DNA of 64,000 nucleotides from Streptomyces niphimycinicus (lineage in GTDB: Bacteria; Actinomycetota; Actinomycetes; Streptomycetales; Streptomycetaceae), in assembly GCF_018883605.1 (NCBI RefSeq), contig NZ_JAHLEM010000055.1:1-64000 (forward strand). The letters are read 5' to 3'. Numbering within the stretch: position 1 is the stretch's first letter; each line of letters opens with the position of its first letter. A program made the translations under genes and the position numbers. The notes below the pieces were generated by a model. The model had not been told where the DNA came from and did not search any database. It saw nothing but the letters and a program-made list of their open reading frames with translations. This document shows positions 19,847-29,952 of this stretch, one piece after another.

Positions 19847-21088
19847 GTGATGGCCGCGGTGGACGCCGGTGAGCTGGGCGCCGGAGAACCGGTGGTGCCC
19901 GCGTGGCGCGGGGGGTTCGGGCGGCTGTGGGCGGCCGCGGTCGTCTCCCGGTTCGGGGACGCCCTGCGGGGTGCGGCGCTGCCGCTGCTGGCCGTCTCGC
20001 TGACCGATTCGCCGGTGCTGGTCTCGCTCGTGACCGCCTGCGGCTTTCTGCCCTGGCTGCTGTTCGGGCTGATCGGCGGGGCAATCGCCGACCGGGTGGA
20101 CCAGCGGCGGGCGATGTGGGCGGTGGACGGCGCGCGGGCCGTCCTGATGGCGGGGTTCGCCGTCGCCGTCTGGCTGGGCCAGGCCACCATCGGGCTGCTG
20201 CTCGTCCTCGCGTTCGCCCTGACCACGCTCCAGACCCTGTTCGACAACGCCGCCACGGCGCTGCTGCCCTCGGTGGTCGGGCAGCAGGCGCTGGGCAGGG
20301 CCAACGCCCGGCTGATGACCGGGCAGGAGGTCATGGGCCGGTTCGTGGGCGCCCCGCTGGTGCCGGTGCTGCTGGGACTCGGCGCCGCGATGCCGTTCGC
20401 GGCGGACGCGGTCACCTATCTCGCCGCCGCCGTGCTGGTGGCCTCGCTGGGGGTGACACCCTCTCAGCGGGCCCCGCGCCCGCCGGGCGGATCGCTGCGG
20501 CGCGATATCGCCGAGGGCTTGGCCGTGCTGTGGCGGGACCGGACGCTGCGGGCGCTGTGCGCCTCCACCACGCTGTGCAATATCGGCATCGGCGCGCTCA
20601 TCGCCACCCTGGTGCTGCACATCACCGGCTGGCTGGGCGCCGGGAACACCGGCTATGCGGCCGTCATCACCGTGTACGGCATCGGGAGTGTGATCGGGGG
20701 GCTGGTGGCCGCCCGGCTCACCGAGAAGCTGGGGCGCGCCCGTGCCCTGGTGGTGTGCGGCACCGCGCAGATCGGCGCCCTGGTCGTCCTCGGGGCGATA
20801 CGGAGCCTGCCGGTCGCGGTCGCAGCCATGGGCCTGTTCGGCTTCGCGGGGATCGTCTGGAACGTGACCGAGGTGACGATGATGCAGCAGCGCAGCCCCG
20901 ACGGGGCACTGGGCCGGGTGAGTTCGGCCTTCCGCACCCTGTCGACCGCGGGCGCCCCGCTCGGCGCGCTGCTGGGCGGGGTGATGGCCGCGGCGTGGGG
21001 GCTGAACACGCCCGCGCTGGGGGCGGCGGCGCTGTTCGTCTGCGGGGTGGCGGCCCTCGTTCCGGGAATGCGGTCCGTCATCAATTAG
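19847..21088 (+). CDS. MFS transporter (EntS/macrolide-exporter-like)
   Basis: 413 residues with about twelve membrane helices. The loop between helices 2 and 3 has GGAIADRVDQRRAM, the MFS cytoplasmic signature. The sequence resembles the enterobactin exporter/MFS_3 group (FGRLWAAAVVSRFGDALRGAALPLLAV). Export of a small molecule is likely; the substrate is unknown. The start is GTG 19847 or ATG 19850, with a GGGGG stretch upstream. It sits between the RbpA-like gene and pgi without evident functional link. Confidence 0.82.
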   Translation: MMAAVDAGELGAGEPVVPAWRGGFGRLWAAAVVSRFGDALRGAALPLLAVSLTDSPVLVSLVTACGFLPWLLFGLIGGAIADRVDQRRAMWAVDGARAVLMAGFAVAVWLGQATIGLLLVLAFALTTLQTLFDNAATALLPSVVGQQALGRANARLMTGQEVMGRFVGAPLVPVLLGLGAAMPFAADAVTYLAAAVLVASLGVTPSQRAPRPPGGSLRRDIAEGLAVLWRDRTLRALCASTTLCNIGIGALIATLVLHITGWLGAGNTGYAAVITVYGIGSVIGGLVAARLTEKLGRARALVVCGTAQIGALVVLGAIRSLPVAVAAMGLFGFAGIVWNVTEVTMMQQRSPDGALGRVSSAFRTLSTAGAPLGALLGGVMAAAWGLNTPALGAAALFVCGVAALVPGMRSVIN

Positions 21089-21130
21089 GTTGGTGGCCAC
21101 GGGGGCCAGGCACCGACGAGAAGTGGGCTG

Positions 21131-22792
21131 ATGTCCGAGATGACCATGGAAGGCCGCACCAGGCTGGACGAGCTGCCGGAGTGGCATGCGCTGGCCGCAC
21201 ACCGCAAGGATCTGGGCGATGCGCATCTGCGCGACCTGTTCGAGGGCGACCCGGAGCGCGGGCGCCGCCTCACCCTTCAGGTCGGCGATCTCCACGTCGA
21301 CTACTCCAAGCACCTGGTGACCGACGAGACGCTGCGGCTGCTGCGCGAACTGGCCCGGGCCACCAAGGTGGCCGAGCTGCGGGACGCCATGTTCCGCGGC
21401 CGGCGGATCAACACCACCGAGGACCGCGCGGTGCTGCATATCGCGCTGCGCGCACCGCACTCCGCGGAGATCAAGCTGAGCGGCGAGGACGTCGTCGGCG
21501 AAGTGCACGCCGTGCTCGCCAAGATGGCCGTCTTCGCCGACCGGGTCAGGTCCGGCGACTGGACCGGCCACACCGGCAAGCGGATCAAGAACGTCGTCAA
21601 CATCGGCATCGGCGGCTCCGATCTGGGCCCGAAGATGGCGTACGAGGCGCTGCGCGGCTATTCCGACCGCTCGATGACCTTCCGGTTCGTCTCCAATGTG
21701 GACGGCGCGGATATGCATGAGGCGGTGCGCGACCTGGACCCGGCCGAGACGCTGTTCATCGTCGCCTCCAAGACCTTCACCACCGTCGAGACCATTACCA
21801 ACGCCCTCTCCGCCCGCGACTGGCTGCTGACCGGGCTGCGGGCCGGTGAGGAGGCCGTCGCCAAGCACTTCGTGGCGGTGTCGACCAATGCCGAGAAGGT
21901 CGCCGAATTCGGCATCGACACCGACAACATGTTCGGGTTCTGGGACTGGGTCGGCGGGCGCTATTCCTATGACTCGGCCATCGGGCTTTCCCTGATGGTC
22001 GCCATCGGCCCGGACTGCTTCCGCGAGATGCTGGCCGGCTTCCATCTGGTCGACGAGCACTTCGCCACCGCCCCGCCGGAGGAGAACGTCCCTCTGCTGA
22101 TGGGCCTGTTGGGCATCTGGTACGACAACTTCCACGATGCCCAGGCGCATGCCGTACTGCCGTACAGCCACTATCTGTCGAGGTTCACCGATTATCTTCA
22201 GCAGTTGGACATGGAGTCCAACGGCAAGTCCGTGGACCGGGACGGCCATCGCGTCGGCTGGCAGACCGGCCCGATCGTCTGGGGCACCCCCGGCACCAAC
22301 GGCCAGCACGCCTACTACCAACTGCTTCACCAGGGCACCAAGCTGGTCCCGGCCGATCTGATCGGCTTCGCCCGGCCGGTGAAGGGCATGCCGCCCGGGC
22401 TGGAGTCCCACCACGATCTGCTGATGGCCAACCTCTTCGCCCAGGGCCAGGCGCTGGCCTTCGGCAAGACCTCCGAGGAGGTCGCAGCCGAGGGGGTGGC
22501 CGAGGAGCTGGTGCCGCACAAGACCTTCGCGGGCAACCGCCCCACCACCACCATCCTCGCCTCCGAGCTGACCCCGTCGGTGCTGGGCCAGTTGGTCGCC
22601 CTCTATGAGCACAAGGTCTTCGTCCAGGGCGCCGTCTGGAACATCGACTCGTTCGACCAGTGGGGAGTGGAGCTGGGCAAGGTGCTCGCCAAGCGCGTCG
22701 AGCCCGCCCTGACCGAGGGCGCCGAGGTGCCGGGTCTGGACACCTCCACCGAGCATCTGGTGGCCACCTACCGCTCGCTGCGCGGCCGCTGA
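21131..22792 (+). CDS. pgi: Glucose-6-phosphate isomerase
   Basis: Interconverts glucose 6-phosphate and fructose 6-phosphate at the junction of glycolysis and the pentose phosphate pathway. 553 residues, full length. Signatures: [72 protein letters not shown] (His region) and [10 protein letters not shown] (catalytic Lys region). The ATG is at 21131. It ends 15 bases before a very strong hairpin that faces pgl. Confidence 0.97.
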   Translation: MSEMTMEGRTRLDELPEWHALAAHRKDLGDAHLRDLFEGDPERGRRLTLQVGDLHVDYSKHLVTDETLRLLRELARATKVAELRDAMFRGRRINTTEDRAVLHIALRAPHSAEIKLSGEDVVGEVHAVLAKMAVFADRVRSGDWTGHTGKRIKNVVNIGIGGSDLGPKMAYEALRGYSDRSMTFRFVSNVDGADMHEAVRDLDPAETLFIVASKTFTTVETITNALSARDWLLTGLRAGEEAVAKHFVAVSTNAEKVAEFGIDTDNMFGFWDWVGGRYSYDSAIGLSLMVAIGPDCFREMLAGFHLVDEHFATAPPEENVPLLMGLLGIWYDNFHDAQAHAVLPYSHYLSRFTDYLQQLDMESNGKSVDRDGHRVGWQTGPIVWGTPGTNGQHAYYQLLHQGTKLVPADLIGFARPVKGMPPGLESHHDLLMANLFAQGQALAFGKTSEEVAAEGVAEELVPHKTFAGNRPTTTILASELTPSVLGQLVALYEHKVFVQGAVWNIDSFDQWGVELGKVLAKRVEPALTEGAEVPGLDTSTEHLVATYRSLRGR

Positions 22793-22806
22793 GGTCCGTT
22801 GCGGCA

Positions 22807-22858
22807 CAGATGACCGATCCCCCGGGCGCTATCAGGCGCCCGGGGGATCGGTCATCTG
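22807..22858. terminator. 23-bp perfect stem between pgi and pgl
   Basis: A perfect 23-bp inverted repeat (starting CAGATGACCGATCCCCC) around the 6-base loop TATCAG, lying exactly between the convergent 3' ends of pgi and pgl. It serves as a bidirectional terminator. Confidence 0.88.
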
Positions 22859-22871
22859 CGATACGAGGGAG

Positions 22872-23654
22872 TCACGGCGACGCCGGGGGATACAGCTCCC
22901 GCGGCAGACCGGCCGCCGCGGCCCGGTCCAGCAGCCACAGCGTGCGGGCGCGGCCGTACGCACCCGCCGCCGGAGCCTGGAGCTCCCCGGCCCCCGACAG
23001 GGCTATCGTGACCGCCCTCGCCTTGTCCTCACCGGCCGCCAGCAGCCACACCTCCCGTGCCGCGCGAATCGCGGGCAGGGTCAGCGAGGTCCGTACGGGC
23101 GGCGGTTTGGGCGCGCCGCGCACCCCGACCACCATCCGCTCGGTCTCCCGGACGGCGGGCAGCTCGGGGAAGAGCGAGGCCACATGGGTGTCCGGGCCGA
23201 CGCCCAGCAGCAGCACATCGAACGACGGCACCGCGCCGTGGTTCTCCGGCCGCGCGGCCCGGGCCAGCTCGGCGGCGTACGCCTCGGCCGCGGCGTCCAC
23301 GTCACCGCCGTTCGTCCCGTCCGACGCGGGCATCGCGTGCACCCGCGCCGGGTCCAGCTCCACCGCGTCCAGCAGCGCCTCGCGGGCCTGGGTGACATTG
23401 CGGTCGGCGTGGCCCTCCGGCAGGAATCGCTCATCGCCCCACCACAGGTCCAGCCGCGACCAGTCGACCGCGTCGCGCGCCGGGGCGGCGGCGAGCGCGG
23501 CCAGCAGGCCATTGCCGTTGCGCCCGCCGGTCAGGACGACCGAGGCGGAGCCACGGGCGGCCTGGGCGTCCACGATCTTCGTGATCAGCCGGGCCGCCGC
23601 GGCCTGGGCCATCAGCTCCTTGTCGCGGTGGACGACCACCTGTGGCGCGGTCAC
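22872..23654 (-). CDS. pgl: 6-phosphogluconolactonase
   Basis: Hydrolyses 6-phosphogluconolactone in the oxidative pentose phosphate pathway. 260 residues of the DevB/NagB-like fold: VVLTGGRNGNGLLAALA, WWGDERFLPEGHADRN, and VLLLGVGPDTHVASLFP with the conserved GxGxDxHxASLFP pattern. The GTG start overlaps the opcA stop (GTGA). It is the last gene of tkt-tal-zwf-opcA-pgl. Confidence 0.95.
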   Translation of the reverse strand: MTAPQVVVHRDKELMAQAAAARLITKIVDAQAARGSASVVLTGGRNGNGLLAALAAAPARDAVDWSRLDLWWGDERFLPEGHADRNVTQAREALLDAVELDPARVHAMPASDGTNGGDVDAAAEAYAAELARAARPENHGAVPSFDVLLLGVGPDTHVASLFPELPAVRETERMVVGVRGAPKPPPVRTSLTLPAIRAAREVWLLAAGEDKARAVTIALSGAGELQAPAAGAYGRARTLWLLDRAAAAGLPRELYPPASP

Positions 23655-24802
23655 TTGTCCGCCTTCCCGTCCGCCTTCCGCTCCGGGGCCTTCGCCGGGG
23701 GGTGCGGCTTGGGAGCCGGCGGCTGTGCCGGTGCCTGCGGCGGGTTCTTCGGAGAGCCGGGCGCATGCTCCGGCGGCGCCTCCGGGTCCCGGGTCGGCAG
23801 CGGCGGCCGGTCCGGCTCCGGTGTCACCTGAGTCGCCGGGGCGGCCTTGGCGTCCCGCTCCAGCACGCCCACGCCGCCCTGGCCCAGCTTGTTCACGCCG
23901 AACTTCACCGACGACGCGTAGATCTCGTCGGGGTCCAGCCGGCGCAGCTCCTCGGCGATCAGCTCCGAGACCTCACGCCGCTGGAGCGCCACATGCCGGT
24001 CGGGCTGGCCCGGCATCGCCAGCTCGGCCAGCGAGCCGTTCGCCCGGTCCAGGCAGATCACGCCGTCGGCCGTCTCCAGCCGCACCGCGGTCAGCCCGGG
24101 GCCCTCCGAGACCTGCCGGTCCACCGGCACTCCCAGCCGCTCGGCGAGCCACAGCGCGAGCAGTTCGCTGCTCGGGTTGTACGCCTCGCCCTCGACGACC
24201 GCGGAGGTGATCGGGGAGTGCCGCTGGTCCAGCGCGGCGGCCAGGACGCTGCGCCACGGGGTGATCCGGGTCCAGGCCAGATCGGTGTCGCCCGGGGTGT
24301 AGGTCGCGGCCCGCAGCCCGAGGGCCGCGACCGGGTCCTCGGTGGCCTGGGCGTCGGTGATCCGGCGCTGGGCCAACTGTCCGAGCAGGTCCTCGCTGGG
24401 GTGCTCGGGGGCGTCCTCCGGCCACCACACCACCACCGGGGCGTCCGGCAGCAGCAGCGGCAGGACCACCGAGTAGGCGTGGTTGGCGAGTTCGCCGTGC
24501 AGCCGCAGCAGCACCGTCTCGCCGGTACCGGTCTCGCCGCCGACCCGCACCTCGGCGTCCATCCGGGCGATCTTGCGGTCGCGCGGCGACCGGCCCGGCC
24601 GCTTGATGACGACCAGGATCCGCGAGGGGTGTTCCTTGGACGCGTCGCTCGCCGCCCGCAGCGCGTCGTAGTGATTGCCCTCGTCGGTGACGATGACGAG
24701 GGTCAGCACCATGCCCACGGCCGGGGTGCCGGTGGACCGGCGCGCCTGGATCAGGGCGGAGTTGATCCGGCTGGACGTGGTGTCCGTGAGATCGATGTTC
24801 AT
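23651..24802 (-). CDS. opcA: Glucose-6-phosphate dehydrogenase assembly protein OpcA
   Basis: 383 residues. OpcA binds and activates glucose-6-phosphate dehydrogenase in actinomycetes and cyanobacteria. Family features include MNIDLTDTTSSRINSALIQAR, VVVWWPEDAPEHP and LAWTRITPWRSVLAAAL. The last 60 or so residues form a Pro/Lys-rich tail (for example PPQAPAQPPAPKPHPPAKAP) that is probably disordered. The ATG overlaps the zwf stop (ATGA), so the two partner proteins are made in step. Confidence 0.95.
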   Translation of the reverse strand: MNIDLTDTTSSRINSALIQARRSTGTPAVGMVLTLVIVTDEGNHYDALRAASDASKEHPSRILVVIKRPGRSPRDRKIARMDAEVRVGGETGTGETVLLRLHGELANHAYSVVLPLLLPDAPVVVWWPEDAPEHPSEDLLGQLAQRRITDAQATEDPVAALGLRAATYTPGDTDLAWTRITPWRSVLAAALDQRHSPITSAVVEGEAYNPSSELLALWLAERLGVPVDRQVSEGPGLTAVRLETADGVICLDRANGSLAELAMPGQPDRHVALQRREVSELIAEELRRLDPDEIYASSVKFGVNKLGQGGVGVLERDAKAAPATQVTPEPDRPPLPTRDPEAPPEHAPGSPKNPPQAPAQPPAPKPHPPAKAPERKADGKADK

Positions 24803-26322
24803 GGCCGCCGCCAGCTCCGTCCGTCTCGTGCGAGCATCTCGTCCGCGGCTTTCGGCCCCCAGGTCCCGGACGTGTACTGCTCGGGCCTGCCGTGCTTGTC
24901 CCAGTACTCCTCGATCGGGTCGAGGATCCGCCAGGACTGCTCGACCTCCTCATGGCGGGGGAAGAGATTCGCCTCGCCCAGCAGCACATCGAGCAGCAGC
25001 CGCTCGTACGCCTCGGGGCTGGACTCGGTGAAGGACTCGCCGTACTGGAAGTCCATCGTCACGTCCCGGATCTCCATGGAGGTGCCGGGCACCTTGGAGC
25101 CGAACCGGATGGTGACGCCCTCGTCCGGCTGCACCCGGATGACCAGGGCGTTCTGCCCGAGCTCCTGGGTGTCGGTGGCGTCGAAGGGGGAGTGCGGGGC
25201 GCGCTGGAAGACCACCGCGATCTCGGTGACCCGCCGCCCCAGCCGCTTGCCGGCGCGCAGATAGAAGGGGACGCCCGCCCAGCGGCGGTTGTCGATCTCC
25301 AGCTTGATCGCGGCGTAGGTGTCGGTCTTCGAGTGGGGGTCGATGCCCTCCTCCTCGAGATAGCCGTGCACCTCCTGGCCGCCCTGCCAGCCGGCGGCGT
25401 ACTGCCCGCGCACCGTGTGCTTGCCCAGCTCCTTGGGCAGCTTGACCGCCCGGAGCGCCTTGAGCTTCTCGGTGACCAGGGAGGACGCCCCGAAGGAGGC
25501 GGGCTCCTCCATGGCGGTCAGCGCGAGCAACTGGAGCAGGTGGTTCTGGATGACGTCACGGGCCGCGCCGATGCCGTCGTAGTAGCCCGCGCGCCCGCCG
25601 ATGCCGATGTCCTCGGCCATGGTGATCTGCACATGGTCGACATAGGACCGGTTCCAGATCGGCTCGAACATCGTGTTGGCGAAGCGCAGCGCCATGATGT
25701 TCTGGACCGTTTCCTTGCCCAGGTAGTGGTCGATCCGGAAGACATCACTGGGCCGGAAGACCTCGTGGACGACCTGGTTGAGCTCCTGGGCGCTCTTCAG
25801 GTCGTGGCCGAACGGCTTCTCGATGACCGCGCGCCGCCAGGAGTCGCCCTGGCCCTGCGACAGCCCGTGCTTCTTGAGCTGCTGGACGACGGTGGGGAAG
25901 AACTTCGGCGGGACCGACAGATAGAAGGCGAAGTTCCCGCCGGTACCGCGCGCCTTGTCGAGCTCCTCTATGGTCGCCCGCAGGGTCGTGAACGCCTCGT
26001 CGTCGGAGAACGCGCCGGGGACGAAGCGGAACCCCTCGGCGAGCTGCTGCCAGACCTCCTCGCGGAACGGGGTCCGCGCGTGCTCCTTGACCGCGTCGTG
26101 CACGACCTGGGAGAAGTCCTCGTCCTCCCAGTCGCGGCGGGCGAAGCCGACCAGCGAGAAGCCCGGCGGCAGCAGCCCGCGGTTGGCCAGGTCGTAGATG
26201 GCGGGCATCAGCTTCTTACGGGACAGATCGCCCGTGACACCGAAGATCACGAGGCCGGACGGCCCCGCGATGCGCGGGAGCCGTCGGTCTCGTGGGTCAC
26301 GCAGCGGATTGCTGCTGGTCAC
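24799..26322 (-). CDS. zwf: Glucose-6-phosphate 1-dehydrogenase
   Basis: First enzyme of the oxidative pentose phosphate pathway, oxidising glucose 6-phosphate with NADP. 507 residues. N-terminal Rossmann motif FGVTGDLSRKKLMPAIYDL; active-site segment FRIDHYLGKETVQNIMALRF with the catalytic His and Lys; substrate region GVPFYLRAGKRL. The GTG start at 26322 follows the tal stop by four bases, with GGAGG upstream. Confidence 0.97.
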   Translation of the reverse strand: MTSSNPLRDPRDRRLPRIAGPSGLVIFGVTGDLSRKKLMPAIYDLANRGLLPPGFSLVGFARRDWEDEDFSQVVHDAVKEHARTPFREEVWQQLAEGFRFVPGAFSDDEAFTTLRATIEELDKARGTGGNFAFYLSVPPKFFPTVVQQLKKHGLSQGQGDSWRRAVIEKPFGHDLKSAQELNQVVHEVFRPSDVFRIDHYLGKETVQNIMALRFANTMFEPIWNRSYVDHVQITMAEDIGIGGRAGYYDGIGAARDVIQNHLLQLLALTAMEEPASFGASSLVTEKLKALRAVKLPKELGKHTVRGQYAAGWQGGQEVHGYLEEEGIDPHSKTDTYAAIKLEIDNRRWAGVPFYLRAGKRLGRRVTEIAVVFQRAPHSPFDATDTQELGQNALVIRVQPDEGVTIRFGSKVPGTSMEIRDVTMDFQYGESFTESSPEAYERLLLDVLLGEANLFPRHEEVEQSWRILDPIEEYWDKHGRPEQYTSGTWGPKAADEMLARDGRSWRRP

Positions 26323-26326
26323 GGTT

Positions 26327-27445
26327 TCACGCCTCCGAGGGTGCGAGGCGCTTCAGCTCCGCCTCGATGGACTTCAGCAGGTCGTTCCAGGAGGACTCGA
26401 ACTTCTCGACGCCCTCGTCCTCCAGGACCTGGACGACGTCGTCGTAGGAGATCCCGATCCCGGCCAGCGCGTCGATGTCGGCCTTGGCCTGCTCGTAGGT
26501 GCCGCGCACCGTGTCGCCGCTGATCTCGCCGTGGTCGGCGACCGCCTCCAGCGTGGCCTCCGGCATGGTGTTGACGGTGCCGGGGGCGACCAGGTCCACG
26601 ACGTACATGGTGTCCTTGTACGCCGGGTCCTTGACGCCGGTCGAGGCCCACAGCGGACGCTGCTTGTTGGCGTTCGCCCGGTCCAGGGCGGCCCAGCGGT
26701 CGGAGCCGAAGACCTCCTCGTACGCCTGGTAGGCGAGGCGGGCGTTGGCGACGGCGGCCTTGCCGCGCAGCGCCTTGGCCTCGTCGGTGCCGAGCTTGTC
26801 GATGCGCTTGTCGATCTCGGTGTCCACGCGGGAGACGAAGAAGGACGCCACCGAGTGGATCTTCTGGAGGTCCAGACCCGCGGCCTTGGCCTTCTCCAGA
26901 CCGGCCAGGAAGGCGTCCATGACCGCGCGGTACCGCTCCAGGGAGAAGATCAGCGTGACATTGACGCTGATGCCCAGGCCGATCACCTCGGTGATCGCGG
27001 GCAGTCCCGCCTTGGTCGCCGGGATCTTGATGAAGGTGTTGGGCCGGTCCACCAGCCAGGCCAACTGCTTGGCCTCGGCGATGGTGGCGGCCGTGTTGTG
27101 GGCCAGGCGCGGGTCGACCTCGATGGAGACCCGGCCGTCCTGGCCGCCCGTCGCGTCGTAGACCGGCCGGAGGATGTCGGCCGCGTCGCGGACGTCCGCC
27201 GTGGTGATCATGCGGACGGCTTCCTCGACGGTGAGCTTGCGGACCGCGAGGTCGGCCACCTGCTGCTGGTAGCCCTCGCCGCCGGAGATCGCCTTCTGGA
27301 AGATCGACGGGTTGGTGGTGACGCCTACGACATGCTGCTGGTCGATCAGCTCGGCCAGGTTGCCGGAGGTGATCCTCTTGCGGGAGAGGTCGTCGAGCCA
27401 GATCGCGACGCCTTCGTCGGCCAGCCGCTTGAGTGCGTCTGTCAT
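26327..27445 (-). CDS. tal: Transaldolase
   Basis: Transfers dihydroxyacetone units in the non-oxidative pentose phosphate pathway. 372 residues, the long actinobacterial type. Schiff-base lysine in [13 protein letters not shown]; other signatures are [13 protein letters not shown] and [13 protein letters not shown], the latter here as [13 protein letters not shown]. It sits between tkt and zwf with very short gaps and is part of one operon. Confidence 0.96.
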   Translation of the reverse strand: MTDALKRLADEGVAIWLDDLSRKRITSGNLAELIDQQHVVGVTTNPSIFQKAISGGEGYQQQVADLAVRKLTVEEAVRMITTADVRDAADILRPVYDATGGQDGRVSIEVDPRLAHNTAATIAEAKQLAWLVDRPNTFIKIPATKAGLPAITEVIGLGISVNVTLIFSLERYRAVMDAFLAGLEKAKAAGLDLQKIHSVASFFVSRVDTEIDKRIDKLGTDEAKALRGKAAVANARLAYQAYEEVFGSDRWAALDRANANKQRPLWASTGVKDPAYKDTMYVVDLVAPGTVNTMPEATLEAVADHGEISGDTVRGTYEQAKADIDALAGIGISYDDVVQVLEDEGVEKFESSWNDLLKSIEAELKRLAPSEA

Positions 27446-27490
27446 GGGGTGTGTTCTCCTACTCGTCGCTACTAAGTCGTCTGCGGGCTG

Positions 27491-29569
27491 TCAGTGCCCG
27501 GCGGCGTCGAGAGACTCGCGGGCGGCGGTCACCACGGCCTCGGCGGTGAGGCCGAACTCCCGGAAGAGCACCTTGTAGTCGGCGGAGGCGCCGTAGTGCT
27601 CCAGCGAGACGATGCGGCCGGCCTCGCCGACGTAGCGGTGCCAGGTCAGGCCGATACCCGCCTCGACGGCCACGCGGGCCTTGACGGACGGCGGCAGCAC
27701 TGTCTCCCGGTACCCCCTGTCCTGCTCCTCGAACCACTCGACCGAGGGCATTGACACGACGCGGGTCGGAACCCCGGCGGCCTGGAGCTGCTCACGCGCC
27801 TCCACGGCGAGCTGCACCTCGGAGCCGGTGCCGATGAGGATGACCTGCGGCCGGCCGCCCTCGGCCTCGAAGAGGACGTAACCGCCCTTGGCGGCGTCCT
27901 CGCCGGCCTCGTAGGTCGGCACGTTCTGCCGGGTCAGCGCGATGCCGTGCGGAGCCGGGTTCGCGCTGTGGCGGCGGGTGATCTCGCGCCAGGCGATGGC
28001 CGTCTCGTTGGCGTCGGCCGGGCGGACGACGTTCAGGCCCGGGATGGCGCGCAGCACCGAGAGGTGCTCCACCGGCTGGTGGGTCGGGCCGTCCTCGCCG
28101 AGGCCGATGGAGTCGTGCGTCCACACGTAGGTGACCGGCAGCTTCATCAGCGCGGCGAGCCGGACGGCCGGGCGCATGTAGTCGGAGAAGACCAGGAAGG
28201 TGCCGCCGTAGACCCGGGTGTTGCCGTGCAGCGCGATGCCGTTCATGGTCGAGCCCATGGCGTGCTCGCGGATGCCGAAGTGCACGGTGCGGCCGTACGG
28301 GTCGGCCTCCGGCAGCGGGTTGCCCTTCGGGAGGAAGGACGAGGAGGCGTCGATCGTGGTGTTGTTGGAGCCCGCGAGGTCGGCGGAGCCGCCCCACAGC
28401 TCGGGCAGCACCCCGCCGAGCGCCTTGAGCACCTGGCCGGACGCCTTACGGGTGGCGACATCCTTGCCCGGCTCGAAGACCGGCAGCACGGACTCCCAGC
28501 CCTCGGGCAGCTCGCCCGCGGTGATCCGGTCGAACAGGGCGGCCCGCTCGGGGTTGGCGTTCCGCCACTCCTGGACCTTCTTGTCCCAGGCGGCGTGGGC
28601 CTCGCGGCCGCGGTCGACCAGGGCGCGGGTGTGGTTGATGACGTCCGTCTCGACCGCGAAGTGCTGCTCGGGGTCGAAGCCGAGGACGCGCTTGGTGGCG
28701 GCGACCTCGTCGGCGCCGAGCGCCGAGCCGTGCGACGCCTCGGTGTTCTGCGCGTTCGGGGCGGGCCAGGCGATGATCGTGCGGGCCGCGATGATCGAGG
28801 GGCGCTCGGTCTCGGCCTGCGCCGCCTTGAGCGCCGCGTACAGCGCGTGGATGTCGAAGTCGCCGCTCTCGGCCTGCTCGATGCGCTGGACGTGCCAGCC
28901 GTACGCCTCGTAGCGCTTGAGCACGTCCTCGGAGAGCGCGGTCGCGGTGTCGCCCTCGATCGAGATGTGGTTGTCGTCGTACAGGGCGACGATGTTGCCC
29001 AGCTTCTGGTGGCCGGCCAGCGAGGACGCCTCGGCGGAGATGCCCTCCTCCAGGTCGCCGTCGGAGACGATCGCCCAGATGGTGTGGTCGAACGGAGAGG
29101 CGCCCTCGGGCGCCTCCGGGTCGAACAGGCCGCGCTCGTAGCGTGCCGCCATCGCCATGCCCACCGCGTTGGCGATGCCCTGGCCCAGGGGGCCGGTGGT
29201 GGTTTCGACACCGGTGGTGTGGCCGTACTCCGGGTGGCCCGGGGTCTTGCTGCCCCAGGTGCGGAACGACCGCAGATCCTCGAGCTCCAGCCCGAAGCCC
29301 GCCAGGTAGAGCTGGACGTAGAGAGTCAGGCTGGTGTGCCCCGGAGACAGCACGAAGCGGTCGCGGCCCGTCCAGTCCGCGTCGGAGGGGTCGTGCCGCA
29401 TCAGCTTCTGGAAGAGCAGGTACGCGGCGGGCGCGAGGCTCATGGCCGTGCCAGGGTGGCCGTTACCGACCTTCTGTACGGAGTCCATGGCCAGGACCCG
29501 GGCCGTGTCGACGGCCTGCCGGTCCAGATCGGTCCACTCGAGGTCTGTGGTAGTCGGCTTGGTGCTCAC
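27491..29569 (-). CDS. tkt: Transketolase
   Basis: Thiamine-diphosphate enzyme moving two-carbon ketol units in the pentose phosphate pathway. 692 residues. N-terminal KVGNGHPGTAMSLAPAAYLL, the TPP motif VSDGDLEEGISAEASSLAGH with a downstream YDDNHISIEG, and the pyrimidine domain VYGGTFLVFSDYMRPAVRLAALM with HDSIGLGEDGPTHQPVEHL. The GTG start at 29569 has GAGGAG 12 bases upstream. It is the first gene of the pentose phosphate operon; its promoter must lie in the 383-bp gap to ctaB. Confidence 0.97.
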   Translation of the reverse strand: MSTKPTTTDLEWTDLDRQAVDTARVLAMDSVQKVGNGHPGTAMSLAPAAYLLFQKLMRHDPSDADWTGRDRFVLSPGHTSLTLYVQLYLAGFGLELEDLRSFRTWGSKTPGHPEYGHTTGVETTTGPLGQGIANAVGMAMAARYERGLFDPEAPEGASPFDHTIWAIVSDGDLEEGISAEASSLAGHQKLGNIVALYDDNHISIEGDTATALSEDVLKRYEAYGWHVQRIEQAESGDFDIHALYAALKAAQAETERPSIIAARTIIAWPAPNAQNTEASHGSALGADEVAATKRVLGFDPEQHFAVETDVINHTRALVDRGREAHAAWDKKVQEWRNANPERAALFDRITAGELPEGWESVLPVFEPGKDVATRKASGQVLKALGGVLPELWGGSADLAGSNNTTIDASSSFLPKGNPLPEADPYGRTVHFGIREHAMGSTMNGIALHGNTRVYGGTFLVFSDYMRPAVRLAALMKLPVTYVWTHDSIGLGEDGPTHQPVEHLSVLRAIPGLNVVRPADANETAIAWREITRRHSANPAPHGIALTRQNVPTYEAGEDAAKGGYVLFEAEGGRPQVILIGTGSEVQLAVEAREQLQAAGVPTRVVSMPSVEWFEEQDRGYRETVLPPSVKARVAVEAGIGLTWHRYVGEAGRIVSLEHYGASADYKVLFREFGLTAEAVVTAARESLDAAGH

Positions 29570-29952
29570 CCTGAGTCAGGGCTCCTCTCCACAATGTCGA
29601 AATCCGGTGACCGTATGTGCACCGGCGATGTCGAGCCTACCCCTGGAACAACGGTCATCTTTTCGAGTTCGACTCAACGGGATAAGGAACGAATTCCGAG
29701 GTGGCCGCATTCCCTCCGGGGCCCGTCCGGATGGCGTCCCGGACCCTGCGGAAGGCGCCGTTCCGGGCCTTGCCCGGCCCGTCGTCCGCCGGGAGTGGCC
29801 GCCTTACGGGCGCCTCGCGGTGCCCCTTCAACACGGGGGACCCCGGCGGCGGGCGGCGTATCCGCTACGTCTAGAGTGGCGTGGTACGCGCAAGTCTTTA
29901 CCGGCTCTTCATGTCCGGTGCTTGCTGGTTCTTGCTTCCACCAGGGGTGTGC
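29570..29952. other. Divergent promoter region between tkt and ctaB
   Basis: 383 bp without a credible gene. It must hold the promoters of the pentose phosphate operon (minus) and of ctaB (plus). A small hairpin CCGGGC-CTT-GCCCGG is visible near 29766-29780. No clear -35/-10 pair or repressor palindrome was found by eye. Confidence 0.5.

Noticed and set aside
19763..22807. A 1014-codon frame antisense to the MFS gene and pgi
   Set aside because: Low-complexity shadow of two well-supported genes on the plus strand.
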